Assembly: GCA_964436865.1 (NCBI GenBank)
Contig: CAYTFK010000103.1
Coordinates: forward strand, 1-19,601
Length of the DNA stretch: 19,601 nt
Reading direction: 5' to 3'
From: JAXGPP01 sp964436865
GTDB lineage: Bacteria; Planctomycetota; Planctomycetia; Pirellulales; Thermoguttaceae
The notes below the pieces were generated by a model that saw nothing but the letters and a program-made list of their open reading frames with translations, made no database searches and was not told the origin of the DNA. Of this stretch, positions 1 through 6,793 are shown in pieces. The position numbers and the translations under genes are program-made. How positions within the stretch are numbered: position 1 is the first letter of the stretch; each line of letters starts with the position of its first letter.

Positions 1-1315
1 CGCGGTCCTTCGTGACACGGAGTCGATGAAGCTTAAGGTCCTTCGTTGGCGGCGAAGCATTCCCGTCGGGTCCGAGCACGTAGAGATAGCCGTCTTCAGC
101 GCCGAAGTACACGCGGCCGTCGCACACGGCCGCCGGTGCGGAGATCGCTTTTCCGAAGGGTGTCGGGTACGACCACGCCGGGCCGCCGTCGAGCGGCACC
201 ACGCGGAGCGCGCCGTCGAGCCCGCCTACAACCACCGCCGCCCTGGTGAGAATCGGGCTGGCGATCGATGCGGTCGAATCGATGATCTCATTGGCTTTGC
301 CGCCTGTGTGTCGCCACAAGCCGCGGCCCTGTTCCGGCCGGCAGCCGAACACCTGGCCATCGCGAAGGCTGACCGAAGAGAACGCCAGCAAGCCCGGCGC
401 GTTGTAGGCTGTCGCGGTGCCTGGAACCATGCCGGCTTCGACTTTGCCGTCAGCCAAACGCAGCACCTCGACGGAGCCGTTGTTGTCGCGCTGCGTCCAT
501 TGCCGATACACCGCGCCGTCTTCGCCGATGCTCAGGCCCAGGGTTGCCGGGCTCTCGCGCCGGCCCAACCACTTGCCGCGGACCGCCGCTCGCTCGCCCG
601 TGTCTTCCAGCCACACCACCACGCCGCCAGCGGGCACGACGAGCATCTTACCCGCCAGGGCTACGTCGCGGACGCAGCAGAACTGTTCGCGCCACGTGAC
701 CTGCCCCTTGTGCTTCACCCAATCGGCCCCGCTCCAGCGATCCCCTTCGAAGGCCAACTCCTCGCGGATGTAATCCCATACCCACACAATGTCCCCTGCG
801 GGCGTGAGCGCGTGCACTCGGGAGCCGAGCGTGGCGAAGTAGACGCGATCATCGCCCACCGCCGGCGCGCTGAAGATCGGCTCGCCGCAATCAATCTCGC
901 GGACGACCTTGCCGGTATCGGCGTCGAGGACGTAGTATGTGCCGCCGGTGGTTCCCACGTGCAGGTAGCGATCGACGATGGCCGGAGAAGAGACGTTGTT
1001 GACGTTCTTCGCCCCGCCGGCCGTGGCGAACCGCCAGGCGACATGAAAATCGGCCACATCAATCGCCCACACCACCCCCGAGCCATCGATCGCATAGACC
1101 TTCCCCCGTGCCACCACCGGTGCGGCCAGCACGGCGTCGCTCAGCGGCACCGCGGCCACCAGGCCAAGCGGCGACGCCAGTGCCCGCTCGGCCGCATTGC
1201 CGCTGCGGCGCGCGTCGAACTTCAACTGCCGCCACTCCTCGGCGCCCCAGAGCGGCACCGACCATTCAAGCACGAGAAGAGCAACTGTCACAATTGCCGC
1301 GCGGCTTGTCGACAT
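1..1315 (-). CDS. Secreted PQQ-binding-like beta-propeller repeat protein (C-terminus cut by window edge)
   Basis: Open from ATG at 1315 to the window edge: 438 codons with no stop, so the C-terminus is missing. The N-terminus (MSTSRAAIVTVALLVLEW...PLWGA) is a signal peptide, followed by EEWRQLKFDARRSGNA, the usual opening of PQQ-repeat (BamB-like) propellers. Blade-like repeats follow: VYAIDGSGVVWAID, YLHVGTTGGTYYVLDADTGK, VYFATLGSRVHAL and, near the edge, VYFGAEDGYLYVLGPDGN. A GAGGAG ribosome-binding site lies about 7 nt upstream of the ATG. The gene starts 50 bp after the TIM-barrel gene on the same strand, so the two are probably co-transcribed. Family knowledge: such propellers are scaffolds or quinoprotein-like proteins of the cell envelope. 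No PQQ-dehydrogenase catalytic motif was seen, so a structural or binding role is more likely than an enzyme. The specific function is unknown. Confidence 0.9.
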   Translation of the reverse strand, partial: MSTSRAAIVTVALLVLEWSVPLWGAEEWRQLKFDARRSGNAAERALASPLGLVAAVPLSDAVLAAPVVARGKVYAIDGSGVVWAIDVADFHVAWRFATAGGAKNVNNVSSPAIVDRYLHVGTTGGTYYVLDADTGKVVREIDCGEPIFSAPAVGDDRVYFATLGSRVHALTPAGDIVWVWDYIREELAFEGDRWSGADWVKHKGQVTWREQFCCVRDVALAGKMLVVPAGGVVVWLEDTGERAAVRGKWLGRRESPATLGLSIGEDGAVYRQWTQRDNNGSVEVLRLADGKVEAGMVPGTATAYNAPGLLAFSSVSLRDGQVFGCRPEQGRGLWRHTGGKANEIIDSTASIASPILTRAAVVVGGLDGALRVVPLDGGPAWSYPTPFGKAISAPAAVCDGRVYFGAEDGYLYVLGPDGNASPPTKDLKLHRLRVTKDR

Positions 1316-1365
1316 GGGAACACTCCTCGGCACCTTTTGGTGTTCCGATTGATCTGGATCAGCCT

Positions 1366-2313
1366 TCAGATATCGCACACACGCACGCCGTGCCGCAGCG
1401 AGGCCAGCGGATCGGACCAGGTAGGGATGAACTCGTGGGCCACGTAGCCCTTGTAGCCCACGTCGACCAGCGCCCGCATCACCGCCGGGTAATTGACCTC
1501 CTGGGTCTCGTCGATCTCGTTGCGACCAGGCACGCCCGCGGTGTGAATGTGGCCGATGTAGTCCTTGTACTGCCGGATGCGGCGGATCACGTCGCCATTC
1601 ATCACCTGCACGTGGTAGATGTCGAACAGGAGCTTCATCCGCGGCGAATCGACCTGCTTGATAAGATCGATGCACAACTCGACGTCGTCGCCGAAGTAAC
1701 CCGGATGCCCTTTCATCGGGTGCGTATCATCCCGGGTGTTGAGGTGCTCGAGGCAGAGGTTCACCTGCTTCTCTTCCGCGTAGCCAATGACCGATTTCCA
1801 GCATTCGACACAGTTGGCGATCGCCTGCTGGTCGCTGATGCCGGGAACCCGCATGCCGGTAAAGGTGATCACGCCCGGCGCGCCGACCGAGGCGGCCAAG
1901 TCGATGCCGTCGCGGAGGCTCTTCTGGCACAACTCGCGGTTGGCCGGATCGAGCGGCCCACGGGTGAAACCATGGCTGCTCACCAGCGAGATGCCCATTC
2001 CCGCCGCCTTGATCGCCGGGTAGTGCTCCTTGTCGATCCCCTCCATCGCCGACAGTCCCATGCGGGCGCAGGCGGCGATAAGCTTATCGGTGGGGACCTT
2101 CTCGTAGCACCACGCCATGACCGAGTGGCGGATGTGACCGCCCTGGGCGCGATAGTCCTCGCCCGGCACGTTGGCCGGTGTGGGGATGGAAGGCGCGCTC
2201 GGCTCGGCGGCAGCCGCAAACGGCTGGAACAGGGCGGTTCCAGCCAGCGCGGCGGCTCCGGCGAGGACCTGCCGGCGGCTGGGGCGGGGGGTATCATTTG
2301 CGTCGCGAGTCAT
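1366..2313 (-). CDS. Tat-exported hydroxypyruvate isomerase-like / sugar phosphate isomerase-epimerase TIM barrel
   Basis: 315 aa from ATG 2313. An upstream in-frame ATG at 2370 is possible, but 2313 puts the twin-arginine signal (SRRQVLAGAAALAG, residues 12-25) at the N-terminus and has GGAGA about 7 nt upstream. The mature part is an AP-endonuclease-2-type TIM barrel. Metal and substrate positions typical of the Hyi family are visible: E189 in CLEHLN, D231 in LFDIYH, H255/H257 in GHIHTAG, the VPGRNEID loop (261-268) and E294 in VAHEF. Known Hyi enzymes interconvert hydroxypyruvate and tartronate semialdehyde. Planctomycetes carry many exported paralogues of unproven substrate, so this may be a periplasmic sugar isomerase or epimerase rather than true Hyi. 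It lies 87 bp downstream of gyrB and 50 bp upstream of the PQQ protein gene. Family is sure; substrate is not. Confidence 0.9.
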   Translation of the reverse strand: MTRDANDTPRPSRRQVLAGAAALAGTALFQPFAAAAEPSAPSIPTPANVPGEDYRAQGGHIRHSVMAWCYEKVPTDKLIAACARMGLSAMEGIDKEHYPAIKAAGMGISLVSSHGFTRGPLDPANRELCQKSLRDGIDLAASVGAPGVITFTGMRVPGISDQQAIANCVECWKSVIGYAEEKQVNLCLEHLNTRDDTHPMKGHPGYFGDDVELCIDLIKQVDSPRMKLLFDIYHVQVMNGDVIRRIRQYKDYIGHIHTAGVPGRNEIDETQEVNYPAVMRALVDVGYKGYVAHEFIPTWSDPLASLRHGVRVCDI

Positions 2314-2370
2314 GATGGGTCTCCATTGCTGCGGCCGCCGCCGACAGGCCAGCCGGCCGCCACCCATCAT
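2312..2370 (-). repeat. 9-bp inverted repeat spanning the start codon of the TIM-barrel gene
   Basis: ATGATGGGT at 2312-2320 and ACCCATCAT at 2362-2370 are perfect complements separated by 41 nt of GC-rich sequence. On the minus strand the 3' arm contains the first two bases of the TIM-barrel ATG, while the GGAG ribosome-binding site is in the loop. If transcribed, the stem could sequester the start. The alternative ATG at 2370 lies at the outer edge of the other arm. Function is inferred only. The rest of the 87-bp gap after gyrB holds just a short GCCGC/GCGGC hairpin (2379-2392) without a T-run. Confidence 0.3.
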
Positions 2371-2400
2371 ACCCAGCCGCCGCAGGAGCGGCCACGGCCC

Positions 2401-4932
2401 TTATACGTCCAGATTCCGCGCTTCGAGGGCGTGTTTCTCGATGAACTCGCGGCGGGGCTCGACCTTGTCGCCCATGAGGATGCGGAACAGGTCGTCGGCC
2501 GCCGAGGCGTCTTCCATGCGGACCTGCAGGAGGGTGCGGTTGGCCGGGTTGAGCGTCGTGTCGCGAAGCTCTTCGGCGTTCATCTCGCCCAAGCCTTTGA
2601 ACCGCGTAATTTGCAGTCCCTTCTCGCCCGACGCCCGAATGGCGGTCAGCAGCCCGCGAAGGTCTTCCAAGCCGGTAACGTTGTCGCCGCGGCGGAGCTT
2701 GTAGCGCGCCTCCTGCTCGCCGGTCCGCTCCTGCGGGATGAGGCTGTCGATCTCGAAGCCCATCTGGCGAAGCTCGGCCAACTGGGTGTTGATCGATCGC
2801 ACCTCGTGCAGCTCGATGATCCGCAGCCGCGTATCGGGGCGCGACTTGCCGTTGCCTTCGCCGCCCGTCTCGGTGACCTTGAGCTCCTCCCCTTTCTCCT
2901 CCTCCGTGGCCGAGACAAACTGATCGAGTTCCTGGCGCGTGGTGAACCAGTATTCGTCGTGCCCGACGTACACGTGGTACACCGGCAGCCGGCCGCTCAC
3001 CGGGTCCTGGCGCGCGGCATGGGCGCGGAGGTTGATGCCGCGCCGCTCCAGCGCGATCACCGGTTCCTCGAGCGCCGCCAGCGTCCGCGAGAGCCGCTCC
3101 ATCTCGGCGCCTTGGATGATGCGGCCGTCGCCCGGCTCGAAAACTGCGTCCTTGAGGCCGTTTTCCAGCAATTGCTCCTTCATTTCCTCCTCGGTCTGCA
3201 CGTAGTGGACGTGCTTCTTGCTCTTGACGCGGAACAAGGGGGGCTGGGCGACGTACACATGCCCGGCCTTTACCAGGTCGTACATCTGCCGGTAGAAGAA
3301 TGTCAACAGGAGCGTGCGGATGTGCGAGCCGTCGACATCGGCATCGGTCATGATGATCACCTTGCCGTAGCGGCGGCGGGCGAGGTTGACGTCCTCGCCG
3401 ATTCCCGACCCGATGGCCGAGATCATGGCCCGCACTTCCTCGTTGGCCAGCACCTTGTCGTCGCGCGACTTGTAGGCGTTGATGATCTTGCCGCGCAGCG
3501 GAAGGATCGCCTGGTACTGCCGCATCCGTCCCCCCTCGGCGCTGCCGCCGGCCGAATCACCCTCTACCAGATACAACTCGCAGCGATCGACGTCGCGGCT
3601 GGTGCAGTCGCGAAGCTTGCCCGGCAGGCCGCCGCCGGCCAGGGCGCCCTTGCGCTCGCGGACCAGGGCCCGCGCCTTGCGGGCCGACTCGCGCGCTTCG
3701 GCGGCGACCAGACCCTTCTGCACGATGATCTTGGCGGTCTTCGGGTTTTCCTCCATGAACTCCGCCAACGCGTCGCCGACCGCCGAGTTGACAATACCTT
3801 CGATTTCGCCGTTGCCCAGCTTGGTCTTGGTCTGCCCCTCGAACTGCGGTTCGGGAACGCGGGCCGAGATGATCGCCGTCAGGCCTTCGCGGAAATCCTC
3901 GCCCGTGGGCACGAGGTCCTTGAACACGTTCTCTTTCTTGCCGTAAGCGTTGAGCGTGCGGGTCAGCGCCGCGCGGAACCCGGAAACGTGCGTGCCCCCC
4001 TCGATGGTGCAGATATTGTTCACATAGGAGTGGACGTTCTCGGTGTATTCGCTGGAATACTGCATGGCGATATCGAGACCGACGCCGTCGAATTCGCCCT
4101 GGATGTGGATGATCTCGGGGTGCAGCGGCTCGCTGGCCCGATTGAGATACTCGACGAACTCAATGATCCCGCGCTCGTAGCAGAAGGTTTCGCCCTGGTC
4201 GGTCCGTTCGTCGCGGAAGATGATCTTCACGCCCTTGTTGAGGAATGCCAGTTCCTGCAATCGGCGGTAGAGCGTCGCGTAATCAAACTGCGTCTTGGGA
4301 AAGATCTGCGGGTCGGGCTTGAAGGTGGTCTTCGTGCCGCGCTTGTTCGACGAACCAAGGCGGCGGACCTCGGCCACCGGCACGCCCCGTTCGTACTCCT
4401 GCTGGTACACGTGGCCGCCGCGGCGGACCTCCACCTCGCACCACTCCGAGAGGAAATTGACCACGGTTACGCCCACACCGTGCAGGCCGCCGGAAGTCTG
4501 GTAGGCGCCCTTAGTGAACTTGCCGCCGAACTTGAGCACCGTCATCACGCCCTGCAGCGTGGAGAAACCCAGGTCGGGGTGGATCTCGACGGGGATGCCG
4601 CGGCCGTTGTCTTCGACCGTCACCGAGCCGTCATTGTTGATCGTCACCGAGACTTCGCTGGCGTGGCCCGCCATCGCCTCGTCGATCGAGTTGTCGACGA
4701 CTTCATAGACAAGGTGGTGCAGCCCGCGCGGCGTCGTGTCGCCGATGTACATGCTGGGCCGCTCGCGGACGTGTTCCAGGTCGCTCAGGTGTTCGAGGCT
4801 TTCGGCGGTATACTCAGCCTCGACCGCCGGGCTGGTCGGCACCGGAATCTTGCCGTACGCGGTGACGTCATCGGTCGCCGGGGTCTCGGAGGGAGGAAGC
4901 GGGGAAGGATTGCTGCTTGAATCGTTGGACAT
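2401..4932 (-). CDS. gyrB: DNA gyrase subunit B
   Basis: 843 aa from ATG 4932. A TTG at 4992 would add 20 residues unlike GyrB, so it was rejected. The protein supplies the ATPase and part of the cleavage core of the A2B2 topoisomerase that introduces negative supercoils. GHKL ATPase motifs: EVVDNSIDEA (77-86), EDNGRGIP (107-114) and the lid TSGGLHGVG (146-154). TOPRIM: EGDSAGG (457-463) and DADVDG (530-535). The C-terminal signature ITRFKGLGEMN (775-785) and LMGDKVEPRREFIE (819-832) favour GyrB over ParE. An insert of about 190 residues (about 580-770) after the TOPRIM aspartates gives the long E. coli-like form. About 40 polar, Pro/Ser-rich residues precede the conserved part, longer than usual. 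It is the last gene of the dnaA-dnaN-dciA-gyrB block, 82 bp after dciA. Confidence 0.98.
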   Translation of the reverse strand: MSNDSSSNPSPLPPSETPATDDVTAYGKIPVPTSPAVEAEYTAESLEHLSDLEHVRERPSMYIGDTTPRGLHHLVYEVVDNSIDEAMAGHASEVSVTINNDGSVTVEDNGRGIPVEIHPDLGFSTLQGVMTVLKFGGKFTKGAYQTSGGLHGVGVTVVNFLSEWCEVEVRRGGHVYQQEYERGVPVAEVRRLGSSNKRGTKTTFKPDPQIFPKTQFDYATLYRRLQELAFLNKGVKIIFRDERTDQGETFCYERGIIEFVEYLNRASEPLHPEIIHIQGEFDGVGLDIAMQYSSEYTENVHSYVNNICTIEGGTHVSGFRAALTRTLNAYGKKENVFKDLVPTGEDFREGLTAIISARVPEPQFEGQTKTKLGNGEIEGIVNSAVGDALAEFMEENPKTAKIIVQKGLVAAEARESARKARALVRERKGALAGGGLPGKLRDCTSRDVDRCELYLVEGDSAGGSAEGGRMRQYQAILPLRGKIINAYKSRDDKVLANEEVRAMISAIGSGIGEDVNLARRRYGKVIIMTDADVDGSHIRTLLLTFFYRQMYDLVKAGHVYVAQPPLFRVKSKKHVHYVQTEEEMKEQLLENGLKDAVFEPGDGRIIQGAEMERLSRTLAALEEPVIALERRGINLRAHAARQDPVSGRLPVYHVYVGHDEYWFTTRQELDQFVSATEEEKGEELKVTETGGEGNGKSRPDTRLRIIELHEVRSINTQLAELRQMGFEIDSLIPQERTGEQEARYKLRRGDNVTGLEDLRGLLTAIRASGEKGLQITRFKGLGEMNAEELRDTTLNPANRTLLQVRMEDASAADDLFRILMGDKVEPRREFIEKHALEARNLDV

Positions 4933-4950
4933 GACTTCTTTTCTCGGTAC

Positions 4951-4967
4951 GGCGGGATCGACCCGCC
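4951..4967 (-). promoter_or_regulatory. Hairpin in the gyrB leader
   Basis: GGCGGG (4951-4956) and CCCGCC (4962-4967) form a perfect 6-bp stem with a 5-nt loop, ending 18 nt upstream of the gyrB start and just ahead of the purine-rich GAGAAAAGAAG that may act as ribosome-binding site. There is no T-tract, so it is not a standard terminator. It could tune gyrB translation or be incidental in GC-rich DNA. Confidence 0.25.
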
Positions 4968-5014
4968 AGACATCTGACTTGAACAGTTTCAATCCGGCCG
5001 GCTGCGAAACCGGG

Positions 5015-5317
5015 CTAGCCGATCGTTCCCACGCGAAAGCGGAGATCCTTGATGCCCTGGTCGGGCAGGATCCGGTTCAACGCCGCCAGCAGATCGCCTT
5101 TCTGGAACTGCAACTCCTGCACCAACACGCTGTTCGTGACCGTGATCTCGAGCTTGCCGCGTTTGAGCTGGCCGACGCGCGTGTATTGCGCCAGCATCTC
5201 GCCGGCCGCCCGTTTCCAGGCGTCGTCGTAGGCCGCCGCGCTCTGCACGCGGGCAAACCCGCGGCGGGCCATCAGTTGTGACAGGATATCGCCAATCTTC
5301 TCCGGCCCACGCGGCAT
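5015..5317 (-). CDS. dciA: DciA-type replicative helicase loader (DUF721), short form
   Basis: 100 aa from ATG 5317. An in-frame GTG at 5329, with AGAGAG 4 nt upstream, would add MLTI and is an equally good start. The protein matches the DUF721 pattern: AAYDDAWKRAAGEMLAQYT (28-46), GQLKRGKLEITVTNSVLVQE (49-68), the helix LQFQKGDLLAALN and the closing IKDLRFRVG (89-97). Known DciA proteins help load DnaB helicase in bacteria without DnaC/DnaI. This one is close to the bare domain, with no extension. It sits between dnaN (34-bp gap) and gyrB, the place recF often occupies, which supports a replication role. Family assignment is strong; the loading role here is inferred. Confidence 0.85.
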   Translation of the reverse strand: MPRGPEKIGDILSQLMARRGFARVQSAAAYDDAWKRAAGEMLAQYTRVGQLKRGKLEITVTNSVLVQELQFQKGDLLAALNRILPDQGIKDLRFRVGTIG

Positions 5318-5351
5318 GATCGTCAACACCCGGCTCTCTTGGTGCTTTGGC

Positions 5352-6464
5352 TCACGATTCTCTCGACAGCGGCATAATGACATACGCATACCCGTCATCG
5401 GTCACACACAGCACGGCGCTCTCCGGATCCCGCAGATACAAAGTGAAGGTCTTGTCGGGATCGAGCACCCGAAGAAAATCGCTCACATAGCGCGGATCGA
5501 GCTTCACGGGGATCTCCGCGCCCTCGTAGGCAATGGGCAGTTCCACGTGCGACTCGCCGAATTCCGCTCCGTGTCCGGCGAGCGTCAAGCGGCCATCGCT
5601 GAACGTGAAATCGACGCCGCGGCGATCCTCACTGGTGACGACCATCGCCTGGCGGACCGCCGTGTGGAAAGGTCCCACGGCCAGCTCGACCTTGGCCATC
5701 TGGTCGGTCTTTGGAAAAACATCTCGCCATTTCGGATAGCGTCCCTCGACCAGCCGGGAGTAGATCGTCGTCCGCCCAGTCTTCAAGAGCACGTCGTTAT
5801 CACGAGCCGCCAGACAGATCTCTTCTTCGACGTCGCCCAACGCCCGCTCCATCAGGTTGACAGCCCGGGTAGGGATCACCGTGGTTTCGGTGGTGCGATG
5901 GCCGCCGACCGATTCGGCGGGCCCCTGCTGGCGCGCCAACCGTCGCCCGTCGGTCCCCACTCCGATGATTTCCTCAGAATTCAACTCGATGAGCACGCCC
6001 CCCAAAGCGTAGCGGCTGCTTTCGGTTTCGGTCGCGTAAACGGTGCGCCGCACCAGTTCGCGGAAGAAGCGGGCCGGAAGCTTGTGGTACTTCTGTTCCT
6101 GGAACGCGGTAACCAGCGGGAATTCGTCCGGATTCTGCGTCGGCAGGTTGAACTCGCTCCGGTCGCCGCGGATGCGCAGTTTCGAGCCGTCGCTTTCCAG
6201 CAGGAGCTTCTCATCGGAGCTCTCCCGCAGGATCGACCCGACGCGTTTGATGGGCAGCACGACGCTACCCGGCGCTTCGATCGACAGGCCCACGACTTCG
6301 CTGCGGATGCCCACCTCAAGGTCGGTGGCCATGAGCGTCACCAGGTCCTCCGAGGCCTCCAGCTTGACGTTTTCGAGGATCGGCTTGGGGCTCCTTGTGG
6401 GCGCCACGCTGGCGGTCAGTTGGAATGCCGATAGCAGCTTCTCGCGGTCGCAGATGAGTCTCAT
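5352..6464 (-). CDS. dnaN: DNA polymerase III beta subunit (sliding clamp)
   Basis: 370 aa from ATG 6464, with GGAGAG 5 nt upstream. The dimeric ring clamp tethers DNA polymerase III and other partners to DNA. The N-terminus (MRLICDREKLLSAFQL) and the run PTRSPKPILENVKLEA (22-37) with ATDLEVGI (47-54) are typical of domain 1. GVGTDGRRLA (168-177) is the domain-2 equivalent of the usual TDGHRLA. VLCVTDDGYAYVIMPLSRES (351-370) is the canonical C-terminal end forming the partner-binding cleft. Length is normal for the family. It lies 329 bp downstream of dnaA on the same strand and just ahead of dciA, in the conserved origin order. Confidence 0.98.
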   Translation of the reverse strand: MRLICDREKLLSAFQLTASVAPTRSPKPILENVKLEASEDLVTLMATDLEVGIRSEVVGLSIEAPGSVVLPIKRVGSILRESSDEKLLLESDGSKLRIRGDRSEFNLPTQNPDEFPLVTAFQEQKYHKLPARFFRELVRRTVYATETESSRYALGGVLIELNSEEIIGVGTDGRRLARQQGPAESVGGHRTTETTVIPTRAVNLMERALGDVEEEICLAARDNDVLLKTGRTTIYSRLVEGRYPKWRDVFPKTDQMAKVELAVGPFHTAVRQAMVVTSEDRRGVDFTFSDGRLTLAGHGAEFGESHVELPIAYEGAEIPVKLDPRYVSDFLRVLDPDKTFTLYLRDPESAVLCVTDDGYAYVIMPLSRES

Positions 6465-6504
6465 AGTGCTCTCCGGAAGGTGCCATTCATGCCGCGCGGG
6501 ACGG

Positions 6505-6549
6505 ATCTTCTTCTAATAGATTTCTAAGCAAAGCATTAGTATCAGTAAG
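6505..6549. other. AT-rich stretch, candidate DNA unwinding element or dnaN promoter
   Basis: About 43 bases between the dnaN start and the first DnaA box are only about 28 percent GC by hand count, in a window that is otherwise strongly GC-rich. It ends 77 bp before the nearer DnaA box. Such stretches next to DnaA boxes are where the duplex melts in known origins. No clear -35/-10 pair for dnaN could be picked out, but a promoter here is not excluded. Confidence 0.45.
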
Positions 6550-6557
6550 CCGCCGCG

Positions 6558-6726
6558 GGCTGTCGATGCGGACCGCATGCGCGATGCAAAGGCTTTTGCT
6601 GCCGGGACTTTGTTTCCCGATCCCCGTGTGGAAAAACCGTCAGCATCCTGTCGTCTCCGTGTCGGGCGGACGTCGTCAGGAGGCGGCATCAACGGCCGCG
6701 ATCGGAGGCTGTCGATGCGGCCTCCG
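6558..6726. repeat. 14-bp direct repeat and associated hairpin in the origin candidate
   Basis: GGCTGTCGATGCGG occurs at 6558-6571 and again at 6707-6720, 149 bp apart. The second copy is the loop and edge of a perfect hairpin, CGGAGGC (6703-6709) with GCCTCCG (6720-6726). The first copy runs into its own small ATGCG/CGCAT stem. An exact 14-mer twice in 329 bp is unlikely by chance, so it may be a protein-binding element of the origin. Confidence 0.45.
6627..6635 (-). promoter_or_regulatory. DnaA box
   Basis: TGTGGAAAA on the plus strand reads TTTTCCACA on the minus strand, an exact fit to the DnaA-box consensus TTWTNCACA. Its sequence is identical to the box at 6760-6768 but opposite in orientation, 133 bp away. 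Confidence 0.6.
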
Positions 6727-6759
6727 CAATCGTCCGTGAGCCGACAACGATTCAACACC

Positions 6760-6768
6760 TTTTCCACA
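6760..6768 (+). promoter_or_regulatory. DnaA box
   Basis: TTTTCCACA fits the consensus TTWTNCACA exactly. It lies 26 bp beyond the 3' end of dnaA and is opposed to the identical box at 6627-6635. Confidence 0.6.
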
Positions 6769-6793
6769 AACGGCCGCCTTTGCTCGCCCTCGT

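Larger units (their letters stand above)
6465..6793. other. oriC: Candidate chromosomal replication origin (dnaA-dnaN intergenic region)
   Basis: This 329-bp gap has no convincing gene. It combines an AT-rich stretch next to dnaN (6505-6549), two consensus DnaA boxes in opposite orientation (6627-6635 and 6760-6768), a 14-bp direct repeat (6558-6571 and 6707-6720) and a perfect hairpin (6703-6726). It lies between dnaA and dnaN, the location of the unwinding part of oriC in several bacteria such as Bacillus subtilis. The AT-rich segment could alternatively, or also, be the dnaN promoter. Assignment is by location and motifs, not by measured origin activity. Confidence 0.6.

Noticed and set aside
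1327..1348. Possible terminator between the isomerase and PQQ-protein genes (CACC/GGTG stem with TCGG/CCGA extension)
   Set aside because: The stem has a 2-nt bulge, no T-run follows on the minus strand, and the genes are only 50 bp apart with a good ribosome-binding site between.
2366..2371. TATGAT on the minus strand as a -10 for the isomerase gene
   Set aside because: The hexamer 17 bp upstream (TGGCCG) is a poor -35 and neither 16 nor 18 bp spacing improves it.
1108..4920. A 1270-codon open frame on the plus strand opposite the isomerase and gyrB
   Set aside because: It is antisense to clear, motif-bearing genes and its translation is low-complexity His/Arg/Asp/Ala-rich sequence typical of the shadow frame of high-GC coding DNA.
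6465..6793. Short frames and hairpins in the dnaA-dnaN gap as a small gene or tRNA
   Set aside because: No cloverleaf or supported start was found, and the DnaA boxes and AT-rich stretch explain the region better.
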